64,000 nt of DNA, taken from contig JAHBVH010000009.1 of the NCBI GenBank assembly GCA_019637645.1, positions 72,837-136,836 of the forward strand. Direction: 5' to 3'. Below, piece by piece: positions 19,290 through 27,377 of the stretch (position 1 is its first letter; each line of letters starts with the position of its first letter). Origin of the DNA: Caldilineaceae bacterium. GTDB lineage: Bacteria; Chloroflexota; Anaerolineae; Caldilineales; Caldilineaceae. The notes below the pieces were generated by a model that saw only the letters and a program-made list of their open reading frames with translations, had not been told where the DNA came from and did not search any database. The translations under genes were made by a program, and so were the position numbers.

Positions 19290-20666
19290 ATGCAATATTT
19301 CAAACCGGCGGGCAACTTCTTTTTGGGCGACTGTATGCCCTTTGCCCATGATGGCGTTTTCCATCTTTTTTATCTCTGGGACGAAGGCCACCACAAAGGG
19401 CTTGGTGGTTTAGGCGGCCACCAGTGGGCCCATGCCACGACGACTGATCTGGTCCATTGGGAACACCATCCCTTGGCGTTGCCCATTAGCGCCGATTGGG
19501 AAGGGTCGATCTGCACGGGCTCGCCCTTCTACCATGACGGCCTCTATCACGCCTTTTATGCCACCCGCCGTTATGATTGGACCCAACATCTTGGTCATGC
19601 CATCAGCCAGGATGGCATTCACTTCGAGAAAACAACCCCCAACCCTTTTGCATCGCCGCCGCCAGGGTACGCGCCGCAAGATTACCGCGATCCTTTTGTC
19701 TTCCAGGGCGATGATGGGCTTTTTCACATGTTGGTGACCAGCCGGATCGAGACGTATGCTTTACCCGACCGGGGTGGTACGTTGCTCCATTTGACTTCGC
19801 CTGATCTCTGGAACTGGGAAGTTGTTGGCCCTCTGCTCACTCCGGCGCGTTATCCGGGGGGTGGTGGGGTGCCCGAATGTCCCGACCTCTTCTATTGGAA
19901 TGGCTGGTATTACCTGCTCTTTGGGCTGCGTCTCCAAACCCACTATCGCATGGCCCGCCATCCGCTGGGACCTTGGCTGTGTCCACCGGTAGACGTGCTG
20001 GATACCCGCTTTTGTGCGGTGATGAAAACGGCCCCCTTTGGCGACAACCGGCGCATTGGCGTGGGGTGGGCTGGCCCGCGTGAGGGCGACAAAGACGATG
20101 GGCGTATGCTCTGGGGCGGCAATGCCGTCTTCCGTGAATTGACCCAACGCGCCGACGGTACCCTCGGCACCCGCTTCCCGCCCGAGATGACCCCCGGCCA
20201 GGGTGACCCCCTTGCCCTAACTTTTCGTGCCTTGACACCGGGCTGTAGCGGCAATAGCCAGCAGATCCATTTTGACACCCCGTCCACCCTGGCCGTCGCG
20301 GCGTTGGCGGCGCTCCCACCCAACTACCGCCTGCGTTGTCGCGTCGTGCCAGGGGCCGACAGTCGTCGCTTTGGCCTAGGTTTGCGTGGGCAAGGGGCCT
20401 TTGCCCAGCTGGCTGAACTCACCTTTGATCTGCCGCTAGGCACTGTAACATTGGGTCAAGAACGCATAGCGGGCGTGACTGGTCTAGATGCGCCCTTTAC
20501 CCTCGAAGTCGTTTTACAAGATGACATTATCGACGTCTGTGTCGGCGAGCAGCGCTGTCTCATCAACCGGCTGCCCGAAGCCCAGGGTGACCAGCTCTTT
20601 TGCTTTTGCGAAAATGGCGCTGTACACTTTACGGAGATTGTAGTCTATGCAGTAGCGAAGGAGTAG
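19290..20666 (+). CDS. GH32/GH43-like five-bladed beta-propeller glycoside hydrolase
   Basis: A 458-residue protein of the GH32 (beta-fructosidase) type. The N-terminal propeller shows a D14 in GDCMPF in the place of the usual NDPNG nucleophile loop, HWEHHPLALP (56-65), the transition-state stabilising R133-D134-P135 in DYRDPFVF, and E196-C197 in VPECPDLFYW as acid/base. A C-terminal beta-sandwich follows (about 330-458). No signal peptide, so it acts inside the cell on imported sugars. The start at 19290 lies just after the PhyH stop, with a GGGGG stretch before it; the open frame extends upstream but overlaps PhyH. Fructan or sucrose-like substrates are possible but not shown. Confidence 0.82.
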   Translation: MQYFKPAGNFFLGDCMPFAHDGVFHLFYLWDEGHHKGLGGLGGHQWAHATTTDLVHWEHHPLALPISADWEGSICTGSPFYHDGLYHAFYATRRYDWTQHLGHAISQDGIHFEKTTPNPFASPPPGYAPQDYRDPFVFQGDDGLFHMLVTSRIETYALPDRGGTLLHLTSPDLWNWEVVGPLLTPARYPGGGGVPECPDLFYWNGWYYLLFGLRLQTHYRMARHPLGPWLCPPVDVLDTRFCAVMKTAPFGDNRRIGVGWAGPREGDKDDGRMLWGGNAVFRELTQRADGTLGTRFPPEMTPGQGDPLALTFRALTPGCSGNSQQIHFDTPSTLAVAALAALPPNYRLRCRVVPGADSRRFGLGLRGQGAFAQLAELTFDLPLGTVTLGQERIAGVTGLDAPFTLEVVLQDDIIDVCVGEQRCLINRLPEAQGDQLFCFCENGAVHFTEIVVYAVAKE

Positions 20667-20674
20667 GCGAACCG

Positions 20675-21607
20675 ATGTTACCAACAACCCCACCGCGTAG
20701 TTCCCTCGCGCTAGGCGGCACTGTCTTTGGCGACCAAAGTGACGCCGGTTGGTTGGCGGTGATGCAGGCGGCACTGCCCAATGGGATCAATCATTTTGAT
20801 ACGGCCAGTGGCTATGGCAATGGCCGCTCGGAAACTTTGATCGGTCAATATTTACGTGCAGAACCAGGTCGGCGTGAGGCCATCTTCTTGGCTTCTAAAA
20901 CCACCCCTACCGAGGCGACGGTTCCAGCCATGGTAGCGCAAATTGAACAAAGTTTGGCCCGCTTGCAAACCGATGTTATCGACCTCTATTACATTCATTG
21001 GCCGCGCCAGGGCCAAGATCTGCGCCCGTGGATGGAAGCGCTAGAACAAGCCCGCCACCAAGGCAAGATTCGGGCTGTGGGCGTCAGTAACTTTTCGGTG
21101 GAGCAGATGGCCCAAGTGGCAACCGTTGGCACCATCGACGCTCATCAACTCTGCTATAATCTTTTCTGGCGCTTTGCCGAACGCGCGATCATCCCCTATT
21201 GTCAAGCCCATGGGATCGCGGTCATCACCTATAGCTCGGTTGCGCAGGGCGTGTTGACGGGCAAGTTTCCCCGCCAGCCACTCCTCGCCGCCGATGACAA
21301 ACGGCCCAATACCGTGCTCTTCGACGCGCCCGTCTGGCCCCATGTCTATGCTGGTGTGGAAAAGCTCAAAGAAATCGCCGCCGCGGCCCAACGCCCGCTC
21401 CATCAGCTCGCCATGCGTTGGGTGCTTCAACAGCCTGGGATCGACACCGCGGTCGTTGGTGCCCGCACCCCGGCCCAAGTGCAAGACAATGCCCAAGCCC
21501 TGGCCGGTGACATCCCAGAACCCCTCTTGGCTCAAATGACAGCCATTAGTGACGAAGTCATCCCCCACATCCCCGACACGGGGAATCAATATCGCTATTA
21601 CCCGTAG
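20675..21607 (+). CDS. Aldo/keto reductase
   Basis: A 310-residue NAD(P)H-dependent oxidoreductase with the (beta/alpha)8 fold. The full catalytic tetrad is visible: D42, Y47, K75 and H108 (FDTASGYGNG, LASKTT, YYIHWP). The nucleotide-binding C-terminal region is present (VVGARTPAQVQDN). AAGGAG overlaps the end of the upstream GH32-like gene, and the ATG at 20675 is 8 bases past that stop, so the genes are coupled. It may oxidise or reduce the sugar released by the neighbour. A bidirectional hairpin follows. Confidence 0.9.
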   Translation: MLPTTPPRSSLALGGTVFGDQSDAGWLAVMQAALPNGINHFDTASGYGNGRSETLIGQYLRAEPGRREAIFLASKTTPTEATVPAMVAQIEQSLARLQTDVIDLYYIHWPRQGQDLRPWMEALEQARHQGKIRAVGVSNFSVEQMAQVATVGTIDAHQLCYNLFWRFAERAIIPYCQAHGIAVITYSSVAQGVLTGKFPRQPLLAADDKRPNTVLFDAPVWPHVYAGVEKLKEIAAAAQRPLHQLAMRWVLQQPGIDTAVVGARTPAQVQDNAQALAGDIPEPLLAQMTAISDEVIPHIPDTGNQYRYYP

Positions 21608-21615
21608 AGCTGGCA

Positions 21616-21660
21616 CGTGCTACATGATTTGTGGCAACTTCTCACGAATCACGTAGCACG
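21616..21660. terminator. 18-bp hairpin between convergent genes
   Basis: Arms 21616-21633 and 21643-21660 pair at 16 of 18 positions (CGTGCTAC outermost). It fills the short gap between the aldo-keto reductase stop and the convergent secreted-protein gene, so it can stop transcription from both sides. Confidence 0.72.
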
Positions 21661-21669
21661 ATCACCCTC

Positions 21670-23826
21670 TTATTCAGCCCAACCACGCGCCGCTTCAAGC
21701 AACGCTTCCCGCACTTCCATCGGGGAGCGGTCGGGGGGCAAGCTGGCGATAATGGCTTGTAAGCTGCCGGTGTCATCGACGGCCAGCAGGGCGCTAAGAA
21801 CATCCCCATCTTCGGTAAACCAGATCCAGATCACACCTTCGCCCAGCTCATCGACTTCCATGACGGTCCAACTCTCTGCGCCATCGGCCAACGGCGGCAA
21901 CCGTTGCAACGCCCCCTGGACGTCACCCGCCGCCAGACTCGCCTGGAAGCGGGCAAAGGTTGTTTCATTAGCGCTGGGATTGTCATCCAAGATATTCTCG
22001 GCCACCCCCAGCAACTGATCCGCTACGGCTGGACCAGCCCAATGTTGCGTATAGATCCCTTGCGCTGGCGGGCTGAGCGTCGCTTCTGCGGCACTCAACG
22101 CTTGTTCACGTTGCGGGACGTAGAGACAAGTACCGGGCTCGCCCGCCAGCGCCACCGGCGCATGGACGGCTTCGCCCAAAATCGCCGCGGCCGCACTTGT
22201 AGTGAGCAGATCACAGCCGTCCATCGGCAAGTGGGGCGGGACCGTTGGGGTCGCGACGGGCGTGACCGGCGTGGTGCTGATGGGCGCTTCGATGAAGCGG
22301 CGAACGACCAGAACCGAATAATCGAGCACGGTCAATTCCTCTGCCGTGGGTGGGAGCAGGGCCATAGCCACGGTAAAGCGCTCTTCTGTGCGGATTATCA
22401 AGAAGGCAAAGTAGCCGTTATCGGTCTGCTGCCATAGCCAGACCCCTTCGTCGCCAATCCCCTCAATTGGGGAGACGGTAAAGGTTGGATTGGCTGCAAC
22501 CACTTCGGTCAAGTCCCCGATCACCGGTTCATAGAAACCGGCGGCTAGCTCGCTGGCTAGCCGCATAAGGGCCGGCGCGTCCATCGCGTCGCCCGCCGCG
22601 GCGAGCAGATGGGCTAACTGGAGGAGATGCGCCATTTCGCTACCGTCGATGACTGCCGCGACCACGGCATAATCAGCCGCTACTGCGCTCGCCAAGTAGG
22701 GTATCGTTTCTTCGCGTTGCTGAGCCTCACGGTCGGCTGTGCTGACATAGCCACACAGCCCCTGGACGGCAGTGGTGTCGGGCGCAAATGGCCCAAAGAC
22801 CAAGTTGTCAACCGCCTCGGTGATAACATCTTCCTGAAGGATGGCGGCGGCGTCAAAGCGGCTAAAGCCAGGGCAGCGTGCCGTCCATTGGGGTTCTGGA
22901 AGTTCAACTATGGCTGCTGGCTTGGTGACGACAAAGGTGGCGATCTGTTGGCTCGCGTCTTCCTTTTGCAGATGGACAAGTTGCACCTGATAACCAGCAA
23001 AGTCATAGGTAAAGGGCTGTTCCGGCGAGAAACTGACATTAAAGGTGAGCACCTCGCGCTGGTCGCCCTGCTGGAGCACCAAAGTCCCTTCTGCCAGCAT
23101 CAGCGAACAGTCTGTGGCGGTGAGACAGCCCGAAGCTTCGGTTAATGAGCGTAGCGTCACCTGGAAATCTGCCTCTTGTATATCGGCGGTCTTGCCCACT
23201 GTGACGGTAAAGGGTTGATCCAGGACAAACGGGTTCGCTGGTTTCTGCTCGGCTTGTGCGGTTGGCCGGAGGGTTGGCAAAGCGGTTGGGCTAGGGGCCG
23301 CCATATCCGCGGCCTGCACGATGAGCGTAACCCGGTACGCTTCTGGCTTGAGCTGTTGGCCTGGCGGCGGCGCCGGTGGCTGGACAGCGGTCAGTTCAAT
23401 CACATAGCCCGCATAGCGTACCGTGTTTTGATCCTGGCTCGTGTAAGACCCTATCGTAAACAACTGCGCGCTACCAACGTCCTCGGTTTGTAGCGTTAGC
23501 GCAAATTCGGCTTGACCGGCTACCGCACAATCCACCGTGGCTGGACAGCGGCTGTCACTGACGACACGGGTTAACTGAAGCCGCAGTGGCTCTGCTGTAT
23601 CCTTGATCATAACCCATTGATATAGTGGTAGGGTAAAAGGGTCGTTCAGGTCGGCGGTGATGGTTTCGTCCGCCGCGGGGGCGACTGTGGTGGGGGGCCG
23701 CGAGACTGTCTTCCATCGTGGATCGCTCATGTTGCCTGTGGGCAGTGTCCCCGCTGCGACGGTGGATACGCCCGCCAATGCAAAATGAATTAGGACTAGG
23801 AATAAGCTCCCGAACAATTTATACAT
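21670..23826 (-). CDS. Large secreted protein with two N-terminal Cys-paired beta domains, unknown function
   Basis: A 718-residue exported protein. The ATG at 23826 gives a normal signal peptide (residues 1-28); the open frame extends 17 codons further without improving it. Two related domains follow, near 55-160 and 190-290, each with an FxLPLYQ or FVLDQPFTV opening and a Cys-x4-7-Cys pair in the middle (SRCPATVDC, SGCLTATDC), then AGY(V/Q)(I/V)xL. The middle part is rich in Ala and Glu. The C-terminal part starts with CDLLTTSAAAAILGE, a pattern seen in small actinobacterial lipoproteins of the DUF3558 type. No enzyme motif was seen. Probably an extracellular binding protein. Confidence 0.7.
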   Translation of the reverse strand: MYKLFGSLFLVLIHFALAGVSTVAAGTLPTGNMSDPRWKTVSRPPTTVAPAADETITADLNDPFTLPLYQWVMIKDTAEPLRLQLTRVVSDSRCPATVDCAVAGQAEFALTLQTEDVGSAQLFTIGSYTSQDQNTVRYAGYVIELTAVQPPAPPPGQQLKPEAYRVTLIVQAADMAAPSPTALPTLRPTAQAEQKPANPFVLDQPFTVTVGKTADIQEADFQVTLRSLTEASGCLTATDCSLMLAEGTLVLQQGDQREVLTFNVSFSPEQPFTYDFAGYQVQLVHLQKEDASQQIATFVVTKPAAIVELPEPQWTARCPGFSRFDAAAILQEDVITEAVDNLVFGPFAPDTTAVQGLCGYVSTADREAQQREETIPYLASAVAADYAVVAAVIDGSEMAHLLQLAHLLAAAGDAMDAPALMRLASELAAGFYEPVIGDLTEVVAANPTFTVSPIEGIGDEGVWLWQQTDNGYFAFLIIRTEERFTVAMALLPPTAEELTVLDYSVLVVRRFIEAPISTTPVTPVATPTVPPHLPMDGCDLLTTSAAAAILGEAVHAPVALAGEPGTCLYVPQREQALSAAEATLSPPAQGIYTQHWAGPAVADQLLGVAENILDDNPSANETTFARFQASLAAGDVQGALQRLPPLADGAESWTVMEVDELGEGVIWIWFTEDGDVLSALLAVDDTGSLQAIIASLPPDRSPMEVREALLEAARGWAE

Positions 23827-24042
23827 GATAATCCTCACTAACTCCTTGGTAAGATCGCGCTGTGATAACACGAGCATAGTCGTTGGGCGTCCGAAAGCCG
23901 TCCGAACGCGCTACCCTGAGCGCTCTTTGCGCCTTGTTGATCATAGGTTGCCCATACTCTGTTTGCCCTCCAATCGCGAACAAGCCACCTATGTCCTACA
24001 TCACAGCGTATCTCCCTCATCCTTCATCCTTTACTAGAGCGT

Positions 24043-24071
24043 TTCCCAAATGCCGCACCTTTGTTTATAAT
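24043..24071 (+). promoter_or_regulatory. Possible promoter of the PanE/hydantoinase operon
   Basis: TTCCCA (24043-24048, four of six consensus bases), a 17-base spacer and a perfect TATAAT (24066-24071), 59 bases before the start of the reductase gene. Confidence 0.5.
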
Positions 24072-24130
24072 CAACCCACGGGAAGTGGGCGAACCAACCG
24101 GGGATGACTTTCAACAAAGGAGCAGTTGCC

Positions 24131-25051
24131 ATGAAGATCGCCATCCTTGGCGGAGCAGGCGCGACGGGCGCGGTCATTGGCGCGCCGTTGGCCCAACACG
24201 GCGTTGCGGTAACCTTGCTAGATTGCAATGCAGACGCGGTTGACGCGATCAACCGCCAGGGGCTACAGATCACACCCAAAGCTGGTGCTACTACGGTCAT
24301 TCCGGTCCGTGCAACCTGTGATCCGACGACCGTGGGGCCGGTTGATCTGCTGGTTGTCTTGGTCAAGTGCTACCAAACCGTGGTGGCTGTGCGCCAAGCA
24401 CTGCCGCTGATTGGTCCACAGACTGTGGTGCTTTCCCTCCAAAATGGGTGGGGCAATGCCGATGCGCTGGCAAGCGTGGTTGATCCAGCCCAAGTGTTGG
24501 CAGGAGTCACCTATCACAGCGCCACCACCGTCGCGCCTGGGCAGGTCCGTCACACCGGCCAGGGGGAGACGCTGCTCGGTGAACCAGCGGGGGGAATCAG
24601 CCCACGCGTGCAACAGATCGTTGCGCTTTTCAATCATGCTGGTCTGCTAACCGTGGGCAGCGCCGACATCCGCACGACCATTTGGGAAAAGCTGGCCTTA
24701 AACTGCGCTGTGTTACCGACCGCGGCCCTTTTGCGTTTTCAGACCCATTGGCTGGGTGAACAGGCCGAAGCGCGGGCCTTGATGCAAGCACTGTTACAGG
24801 AGACGATTGCCGTAGCCCAGGCTCAGCAGATTCCTCTCCACTTTGAGGAACGGTGGGCGGCGATTCTCAGCTTGACCCAACGCGCGATTGGCGCGAAACC
24901 GTCGATGTTGCAAGATGTCGAAGCACGTCGGCAAACCGAGATCGCTGTGATCAACGGCGCCGTTGTGGCCGCCGGGCAACGCCTTGGGATTGCCACCCCC
25001 CATAATCAGACCGTCTACTGGATGGTAAGGGCGTTGGAAGCCACTTTTTAG
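24131..25051 (+). CDS. 2-Dehydropantoate 2-reductase (PanE/ApbA) family
   Basis: A 306-residue NADPH-dependent reductase of the ketopantoate reductase family. The N-terminal Rossmann motif reads GGAGATGAVIG (7-17), then QNGWGN with N105, the catalytic lysine K187 and N191 in WEKLALNCAV, and the late PSMLQDVEARRQTEI with the family glutamate. The start at 24131 has AAAGGAG before it. It could act in pantothenate synthesis, but its place 50 bases before two hydantoinase genes suggests a catabolic 2-ketoacid reductase role instead. This cannot be settled from sequence. Confidence 0.85.
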   Translation: MKIAILGGAGATGAVIGAPLAQHGVAVTLLDCNADAVDAINRQGLQITPKAGATTVIPVRATCDPTTVGPVDLLVVLVKCYQTVVAVRQALPLIGPQTVVLSLQNGWGNADALASVVDPAQVLAGVTYHSATTVAPGQVRHTGQGETLLGEPAGGISPRVQQIVALFNHAGLLTVGSADIRTTIWEKLALNCAVLPTAALLRFQTHWLGEQAEARALMQALLQETIAVAQAQQIPLHFEERWAAILSLTQRAIGAKPSMLQDVEARRQTEIAVINGAVVAAGQRLGIATPHNQTVYWMVRALEATF

Positions 25052-25101
25052 CCTTTTCTTTTTACTATTTACCACTCTTTGCAGCAACAGGCAGGACAGC
25101 T

Positions 25102-27192
25102 ATGCCTAATTCCTTTCGTGTCGGTGTTGACATTGGCGGCACCTTCACCGATCTGATTGTGGTCAACGATGCTACCGGTGAATTTGCCGTGGGCAAAGCC
25201 TTGACCACGCCCCAAGATCCGTCCCAAGCCATTGAAACCGTGTTGACCGAGACCCTCCACCGCGCGGGGATTGCCGCCAATGCCATCTGGCATTTGGTGC
25301 ATGGTACGACGTTGGTCACGAATGCCATTATTGAGCGCAAGGGCGCGCGGACGGCGCTGTTGACCACCCAAGGCTTTCGCGATGCGCTTGAAATTGGTCG
25401 TGAGACTCGCTATGATCTCTACGATCTGATGATCGACCTACCGAAGCCTTTGGTGCCGCGCTATCTGCGCTTTGATGTGCCTGAGCGGACGCTGGCCGAT
25501 GGCAGCACCTATTTGCCGTTGGATGAAGCCCATGTCGCACAACTGGGGCGTGAATTGGCCGCGCGTGGCATTGAAGCCGTAGCGGTTACCTTCCTCAATA
25601 GTTTTGCCAACCCCGCCGCCGAACGCGCTGCTCGCGCGGTATTGCAACAGGCGGCGCCTAACCTGCGCGTAGCCATCTCTTCGGAGGTTGCACCGGAGAT
25701 CCGAGAATTTGAACGGACTTCGACCACCGTTGCCAATGTCTATGTCCAGGGTTTGGTGGAGCGCTATTTGCAGGAGTTGCAAAGCCGGCTGGCGCGGCTT
25801 GGCTTTGGGGGTAGCTTTTTTATGATGTTATCCAGCGGTGGAGTGGCAACGGTGGAGACGGCCACCCGTTTTCCTGTGCGGCTTTTGGAATCTGGCCCCG
25901 CGGCGGGGGCATTGGCCGCGGCTCACTATGGCAAACGCAGTGGTCAGCCCCATCTGCTCTCCTTTGATATGGGCGGCACGACGGCGAAGTTTTGTGTGAT
26001 CGATGCTGGCGAACCGTTGTTGGCCCACGAATTTGAGTTTGACCGAGTCTACCGCTTCAAAAAAGGCTCTGGGCTGCCAGCCAAGATTGCGGTCATTGAG
26101 ATGATCGAGATCGGCGCGGGGGGCGGTTCGATTGCGCGGGTGGACACGCTCGGCTTGCTCAAGGTCGGTCCTGATTCGGCTGGGGCCGAGCCGGGGCCTG
26201 TCTGCTATGGCCGGGGCGGCACCGAGCCGACGGTAACCGACGCCGACTTGGTCTTGGGCTATCTGGATCCTGCCTATTTCTTGGGGGGACGCATGGCCTT
26301 GGCTGTGGACGCTGCTCGGCAGGCGATTCAAACCAACATTGCTGACCGGCTGGGCTTATCCGTGGCGGAAGCGGCCTGGGGTATCCATCAAATTGTCAAT
26401 GAGAGTATGGCCAACGCGGCGCGTGTGCATGTGCTGGAGCGCGGCCATGATCCCCATCGCTTTCCTGTCTTTGCCTTTGGCGGGGCGGGGCCGGTGCATG
26501 GTTTTCGGATCGCGCAGGCGTTGGGCGCACCGGCTCTGTTAGCCCCCTTTGGCGCAGGGATCATGAGCACGATTGGCTTCCTGGTCGCGCCTTTGGCTTT
26601 TGATTTTGTGCGTACTTGGCGGGTGCCAGTGGCGCAGATCGACTGGGGGCAGGCCAATGAATTAGTGGCGGAGATGGAAGCGGAAGGGGCGCAGCTATTG
26701 GCTGATTCCGGTGTTCCGCTGGCCCAGGTTACCCAACATCGCGAGGCGGATATGCGCTATGTGGGGCAGGGGCATGAGATCCGCGTCACTTTGCCACCGG
26801 GGCTGTTGGGTGAAGAAACTGCGCCCGCGTTGCTTCGTGCCTTTGAAACGCGTTATCGTGAGCTTTATGGGCGGCTAGGTCCGCCCGTGCCGGTCGAGGT
26901 GATCAACTGGCGGGTGACTGCGGCGGGGCCTAAACCCGCGGTGCAATTACAACTGGTGGCGACGCCGGAGACAGCTATCCAGCAAGCGCTCAAGGGGAAA
27001 CGGATGGCCTACTTTCCCGAAACAGGCGGTTATACGGAAACACCGGTCTATGATCGTTATCAATTGGTACCTGGTTTGACCTTTCCTGGCCCGGCCATTG
27101 TGGAAGAGCGTGAGTCTACCTTGATCATTGGCCCCGGTGGTCACTGTCGGGTTGATGAGCAATGGAATCTCGTGGTAGACATCATCGGCTAG
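25102..27192 (+). CDS. hyuA: Hydantoinase/oxoprolinase family protein, subunit A (HyuA)
   Basis: A 696-residue ATP-binding subunit of the hydantoinase A/5-oxoprolinase/acetone carboxylase family. An N-terminal Hydant_A_N domain begins with the ASKHA phosphate loop VDIGGTFTDL (8-17); the second actin-like motif is SFDMGGTTAK near 290. The GAGGGSIARVD segment and the C-terminal AxIxExxST-type region (IVEERESTLIIGPG) are typical. With subunit B it would hydrolyse a cyclic amide such as N-methylhydantoin or 5-oxoproline using ATP. The B gene follows 186 bases later. Exact substrate unknown. Confidence 0.9.
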   Translation: MPNSFRVGVDIGGTFTDLIVVNDATGEFAVGKALTTPQDPSQAIETVLTETLHRAGIAANAIWHLVHGTTLVTNAIIERKGARTALLTTQGFRDALEIGRETRYDLYDLMIDLPKPLVPRYLRFDVPERTLADGSTYLPLDEAHVAQLGRELAARGIEAVAVTFLNSFANPAAERAARAVLQQAAPNLRVAISSEVAPEIREFERTSTTVANVYVQGLVERYLQELQSRLARLGFGGSFFMMLSSGGVATVETATRFPVRLLESGPAAGALAAAHYGKRSGQPHLLSFDMGGTTAKFCVIDAGEPLLAHEFEFDRVYRFKKGSGLPAKIAVIEMIEIGAGGGSIARVDTLGLLKVGPDSAGAEPGPVCYGRGGTEPTVTDADLVLGYLDPAYFLGGRMALAVDAARQAIQTNIADRLGLSVAEAAWGIHQIVNESMANAARVHVLERGHDPHRFPVFAFGGAGPVHGFRIAQALGAPALLAPFGAGIMSTIGFLVAPLAFDFVRTWRVPVAQIDWGQANELVAEMEAEGAQLLADSGVPLAQVTQHREADMRYVGQGHEIRVTLPPGLLGEETAPALLRAFETRYRELYGRLGPPVPVEVINWRVTAAGPKPAVQLQLVATPETAIQQALKGKRMAYFPETGGYTETPVYDRYQLVPGLTFPGPAIVEERESTLIIGPGGHCRVDEQWNLVVDIIG

Positions 27193-27377
27193 TGCATCAC
27201 TCGTCTATGTCGAGCCCAAGTTCGCGTAGCCGCGCGGCATCCCTTTGTAAATGTTGGTAGATCCTGCATGGCTAAGCCCGTAACCTTGTTTGGTCGATTG
27301 CTCGGGCTAGCAACCACTGGTATACTTGCCACGGATGAAAAAAGTAGCTACGCGCCAAAATGAGTCAAGGTCAATTC

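Noticed and set aside
27197..27271. A 24-codon minus-strand frame (ending in RLRELGLDIDE) between the two hydantoinase genes that looks like the tail of a small protein
   Set aside because: It is closed by a stop just upstream and has no start or ribosome binding site. It may be a gene remnant, but a 24-codon likeness is too weak to list.
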